DNA from: Alloscardovia venturai
Lineage (GTDB): Bacteria; Actinomycetota; Actinomycetes; Actinomycetales; Bifidobacteriaceae
Direction: 5' to 3'
DNA: 64,000 nt
Assembly (NCBI RefSeq): GCF_042676605.1
Contig: NZ_JBHTHQ010000013.1
Location: 59,350-123,349 of the forward strand
Below, in pieces: positions 61,964 to 64,000 of the stretch; position 1 is the first letter of the stretch; each line of letters opens with the position of its first letter. The notes beneath the pieces were generated by a model that was given only the letters and a program-made list of their open reading frames with translations, was not told the DNA's origin and made no database searches. Made by a program: the position numbers and the translations under genes.

Positions 61964-63538
61964 ATGACTGAAAAATCCGTTGAAAATTCTAGCGTTGTTG
62001 AGAACAATACCGCAAAGACAGCAAAGACTGCTGCAAAGCCTGAGCTTCCTGAAAATGTACATGTGCGTTTTTGTCCATCTCCTACCGGCACTCCACACGT
62101 AGGCATGGTGCGTACTGCTCTATTTAACTGGGCTGAGGCTCGTCACACACACGGCACTTTTGTGTTCCGTATCGAAGATACCGATGCTCAGCGCGATTCT
62201 CAAGAGTCGTATGAGCAGATTCTTGAAGCGCTCCGTTGGCTTGGTCTTGATTGGGACGAGGGCATTGATGTTGGCGGTCCTCACGGTCCATATCGCCAAA
62301 GTGAGCGTACGGAAATCTACGCTGACGTTGCGCAAAAGTTGCTCGATGCTGGATACGCGTATGAGTCCTTCTCTACTTCTGAGGAAATTGAGGCACGTAA
62401 CGTAGCTGCAGGGCGGCCAAAGGCGTTCGGATATGACGGTTATGATCGTAATCTCACTGAGGAACAGAAAGAGGCTTTCCGCGCTGAAGGTCGTAAACCG
62501 GCATTGCGTATCAAGATGCCAGACGAAAACATTACGTTTAACGACTTGATTCGTGGCGAGATTGAGTTCAAAGCTGGAACCGTGCCTGACTACGTCATTG
62601 TGCGACCAAACGGTGATGCGCTCTATACTCTGACCAATCCTGTCGATGATGCCATGATGGATGTCAACGTCGTTTTGCGCGGCGAGGACTTGCTTAGCTC
62701 TACACCACGTCAGATTGTGCTCTATCGTTACTTGATGGAGCTGGGAATTGCCAAGCAGATTCCTCTCTTTGGACACATGCCATATGTCATGGGCGAAGGT
62801 AAAAAGAAGCTTTCGAAGCGCGATCCTGAGTCAAACCTCTTCTTACACCGCGAGAATGGTTTCATCCGTGAAGGCCTGTTGAATTATCTTGCTGGTCTAG
62901 GTTGGTCTATTGCTGCAGATCGCGATGTCTTCACTATGGATGAAATGGTTGAGCACTTTGACGTGCGCGATGTGAAAGCTAATCCAGCTCACTTCGATTT
63001 GGACAAGGCCATCGCTATCAATGCGGAGCATATTCGTATGCTTGAGCCTGAGGACTTTCTTCGTCGCTCAGTGCCGTATCTCTTTAAGGACGGCGTTGTT
63101 TCTGCTGATAATTGGGATTCTCTCACTAATCGAGAACGTCAAATTTTGACTGACTCTGTAGAGCTCGTTCAGCCACGTGTGCGCTTGCTTGGTGAAGTTT
63201 CTGGTATGGTGGGTGCGCTTTTGTCAACTGACGAGTACATCAAGCCTGAGGCAGATGCTCGTAAGCAGCTCAAGGACTCCGCCGGTGACGTGCTTGACAT
63301 GGCGGTATCAACATTGAAAGAAATTCCTACTGAGGAGTTCAAGGCAGAGCATGTACATGAAATCCTAGCCAAGGTCCTTGTGGAAGATGGCGGTATCAAG
63401 CCTCGCTTGGCATTCGGTCCGGTACGAGTAGCCGTTTCTGGGCGCCGCGTATCTCCACCGCTCTTTGAATCTATGGAGATTTTAGGTAAGGATTTAAGCA
63501 TTGCGCGACTCGCCGAGTTGCGTAAGCATTTAGATTAA
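61964..63538 (+). CDS. gltX: Glutamyl-tRNA synthetase
   Basis: Class I aminoacyl-tRNA synthetase of 524 residues. CPSPTGTPHVGMVRTALFNW holds the HIGH-type motif (PHVG) and KKLSKRDPES the KMSKS-type motif. About 25 extra residues precede the fold. ATG 61964 lacks a ribosome site, but the upstream ATG-less frame to 61913 is unlikely; TACAAT 7 nt upstream suggests leaderless translation. Its product charges tRNA-Glu, whose gene is directly downstream, and in many actinobacteria also tRNA-Gln. Confidence 0.95.
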   Translation: MTEKSVENSSVVENNTAKTAKTAAKPELPENVHVRFCPSPTGTPHVGMVRTALFNWAEARHTHGTFVFRIEDTDAQRDSQESYEQILEALRWLGLDWDEGIDVGGPHGPYRQSERTEIYADVAQKLLDAGYAYESFSTSEEIEARNVAAGRPKAFGYDGYDRNLTEEQKEAFRAEGRKPALRIKMPDENITFNDLIRGEIEFKAGTVPDYVIVRPNGDALYTLTNPVDDAMMDVNVVLRGEDLLSSTPRQIVLYRYLMELGIAKQIPLFGHMPYVMGEGKKKLSKRDPESNLFLHRENGFIREGLLNYLAGLGWSIAADRDVFTMDEMVEHFDVRDVKANPAHFDLDKAIAINAEHIRMLEPEDFLRRSVPYLFKDGVVSADNWDSLTNRERQILTDSVELVQPRVRLLGEVSGMVGALLSTDEYIKPEADARKQLKDSAGDVLDMAVSTLKEIPTEEFKAEHVHEILAKVLVEDGGIKPRLAFGPVRVAVSGRRVSPPLFESMEILGKDLSIARLAELRKHLD

Positions 63539-63607
63539 TATATACTCATTATTCGTTGTGCTAGATGAACAGCGCTGCTTTCCCACTTGCACAATGAATA
63601 ACTGAAT

Positions 63608-63680
63608 GCCCCCATCGTCTAGCGGTCTAGGACATCGCCCTCTCACGGCGGCAACATGGGTTCAAATCCCATTGGGGGTA
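63608..63680 (+). tRNA. tRNA-Glu (anticodon CTC)
   Basis: Cloverleaf of 73 nt with acceptor stem GCCCCCA/TGGGGGT, anticodon loop CTCTCAC and T-loop GTTCAAATC. Discriminator A; CCA not encoded. Confidence 0.95.
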
Positions 63681-63731
63681 CGAAGTGCCTTACAGCTGGC
63701 TTAGTGAAGTCAGCAGCAGGACACGCCATAT

Positions 63732-63803
63732 TGGGATATGGTGTAATTGGCAACACAGCTGATTCTGGTTCAGCCGTTCTTGGTTCGAGTCCAGGTATCC
63801 CAG
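63732..63803 (+). tRNA. tRNA-Gln (anticodon CTG)
   Basis: Cloverleaf of 72 nt with acceptor stem TGGGATA/TATCCCA, anticodon stem GCTGA/TCAGC with loop TTCTGGT, and T-loop GTTCGAGTC. Discriminator G; CCA not encoded. Confidence 0.95.
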
Positions 63804-64000
63804 CGATTAAGTCTCTTGGTGATTCGCTCCTAGGAGGCTTTTTGTATTTTCTATCTTTTCCTGCGACTGCTTAACTCACTTTTGCCGATAAACCTAACTG
63901 CGCGGCTAATGCTCGTAGTGGGGCTTAGCGGCTTATAGGACATTTTGTGTTGCTGTTATGCTTGTTTACCCCTTGTATTTATTGGGATGAACCATGTTTT

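Larger units (their letters stand above)
63539..64000. other. tRNA pair and end of window
   Basis: After gltX come tRNA-Glu and tRNA-Gln, then about 200 bp to the window edge without a gene I can support. GGCTTTTTGTATTTT at 63836-63850 may be part of a terminator, though its stem is weak. Confidence 0.5.

Noticed and set aside
63578..63592. CCCACTTGCACAATGA before tRNA-Glu resembles the repeat half-site
   Set aside because: The match is limited to about ten bases and no partner is seen.
63656..63874. 72-codon plus-strand ORF over the two tRNAs
   Set aside because: It reads through tRNA-Glu and tRNA-Gln, so it is not a gene.

Overview
The window reads as a chromosomal segment of an actinobacterium, most likely of the family Bifidobacteriaceae (an Alloscardovia/Scardovia/Gardnerella-like genus is possible; the genus is not proven). 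Pointers are the rpsF-ssb-rpsR-rplI block, a eukaryote-type UDP-glucose pyrophosphorylase, GH42/GH30/GH3 sugar hydrolases beside an MFS importer under a LacI-type operator, DUF805 and AAT-type permeases, moderate GC, and several genes that appear to start without a leader (a TANNNT -10 box 6-7 nt before the ATG).

Layout. 1-8.7 kb: a P19-type iron uptake operon (FTR1 permease cut by the window edge, P19 lipoprotein, DUF2318 membrane protein, two FtsX-type permeases, ATPase, FMN-binding lipoprotein), then a polyprenyl-phosphate glycosyltransferase. 8.7-12.3 kb: an amino acid permease, a single-pass coiled-coil envelope protein and a candidate 32-residue cysteine protein. 12.4-20.2 kb: a beta-glycoside locus with a perfect 28-bp operator, MFS importer, GH30, GH42 and GH3. 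20.3-24.7 kb: a Schlafen/AlbA_2 ATPase-like regulator whose 3' end lies in a 10-bp tandem repeat, a second permease, an acyltransferase and tRNA-Ser. 24.9-46 kb: a large cell-surface glycan locus (UDP-glucose pyrophosphorylase, LicD, IspD/TarI-like cytidylyltransferase, SDR, five glycosyltransferases, two GT-C-like membrane proteins, an acyltransferase, Wzm/Wzt-type ABC exporter) that also carries a secreted GH25 muramidase with four ricin-type lectin domains. 46-52.4 kb: Nudix hydrolase, an unknown membrane protein, UDP-galactopyranose mutase, dTDP-glucose 4,6-dehydratase behind a G10 tract, and a lysozyme-fold-like anchored protein. 52.8-54.6 kb: rpsF-ssb-rpsR-rplI. 54.8-59.6 kb: a nuclease-like gene between two 78-bp inverted repeats, GtrA, a MIF-like tautomerase, a histidine phosphatase and an acidic orphan protein. 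59.7-64 kb: DUF805 protein, lone ABC permease, gltX, tRNA-Glu and tRNA-Gln.

The most unusual signal is a dispersed palindromic repeat family. Its half-site is close to TTTTGTGCARGTTGNAACRT. Seven copies are 76-84 bp units with the half-sites at the ends; two more have the half-sites inside out, and several are single halves. Copies lie between genes, supply the first codons of two genes, and lie in frame inside a third; in coding copies the motif is usually read in one phase giving Ala-Gln-Asn/Lys. Two copies 76/78 identical in inverted orientation bracket a PD-(D/E)XK-like nuclease gene. This resembles in kind, not in sequence, the Rickettsia palindromic elements that sit inside ORFs. I could not search databases, so novelty is unproven.
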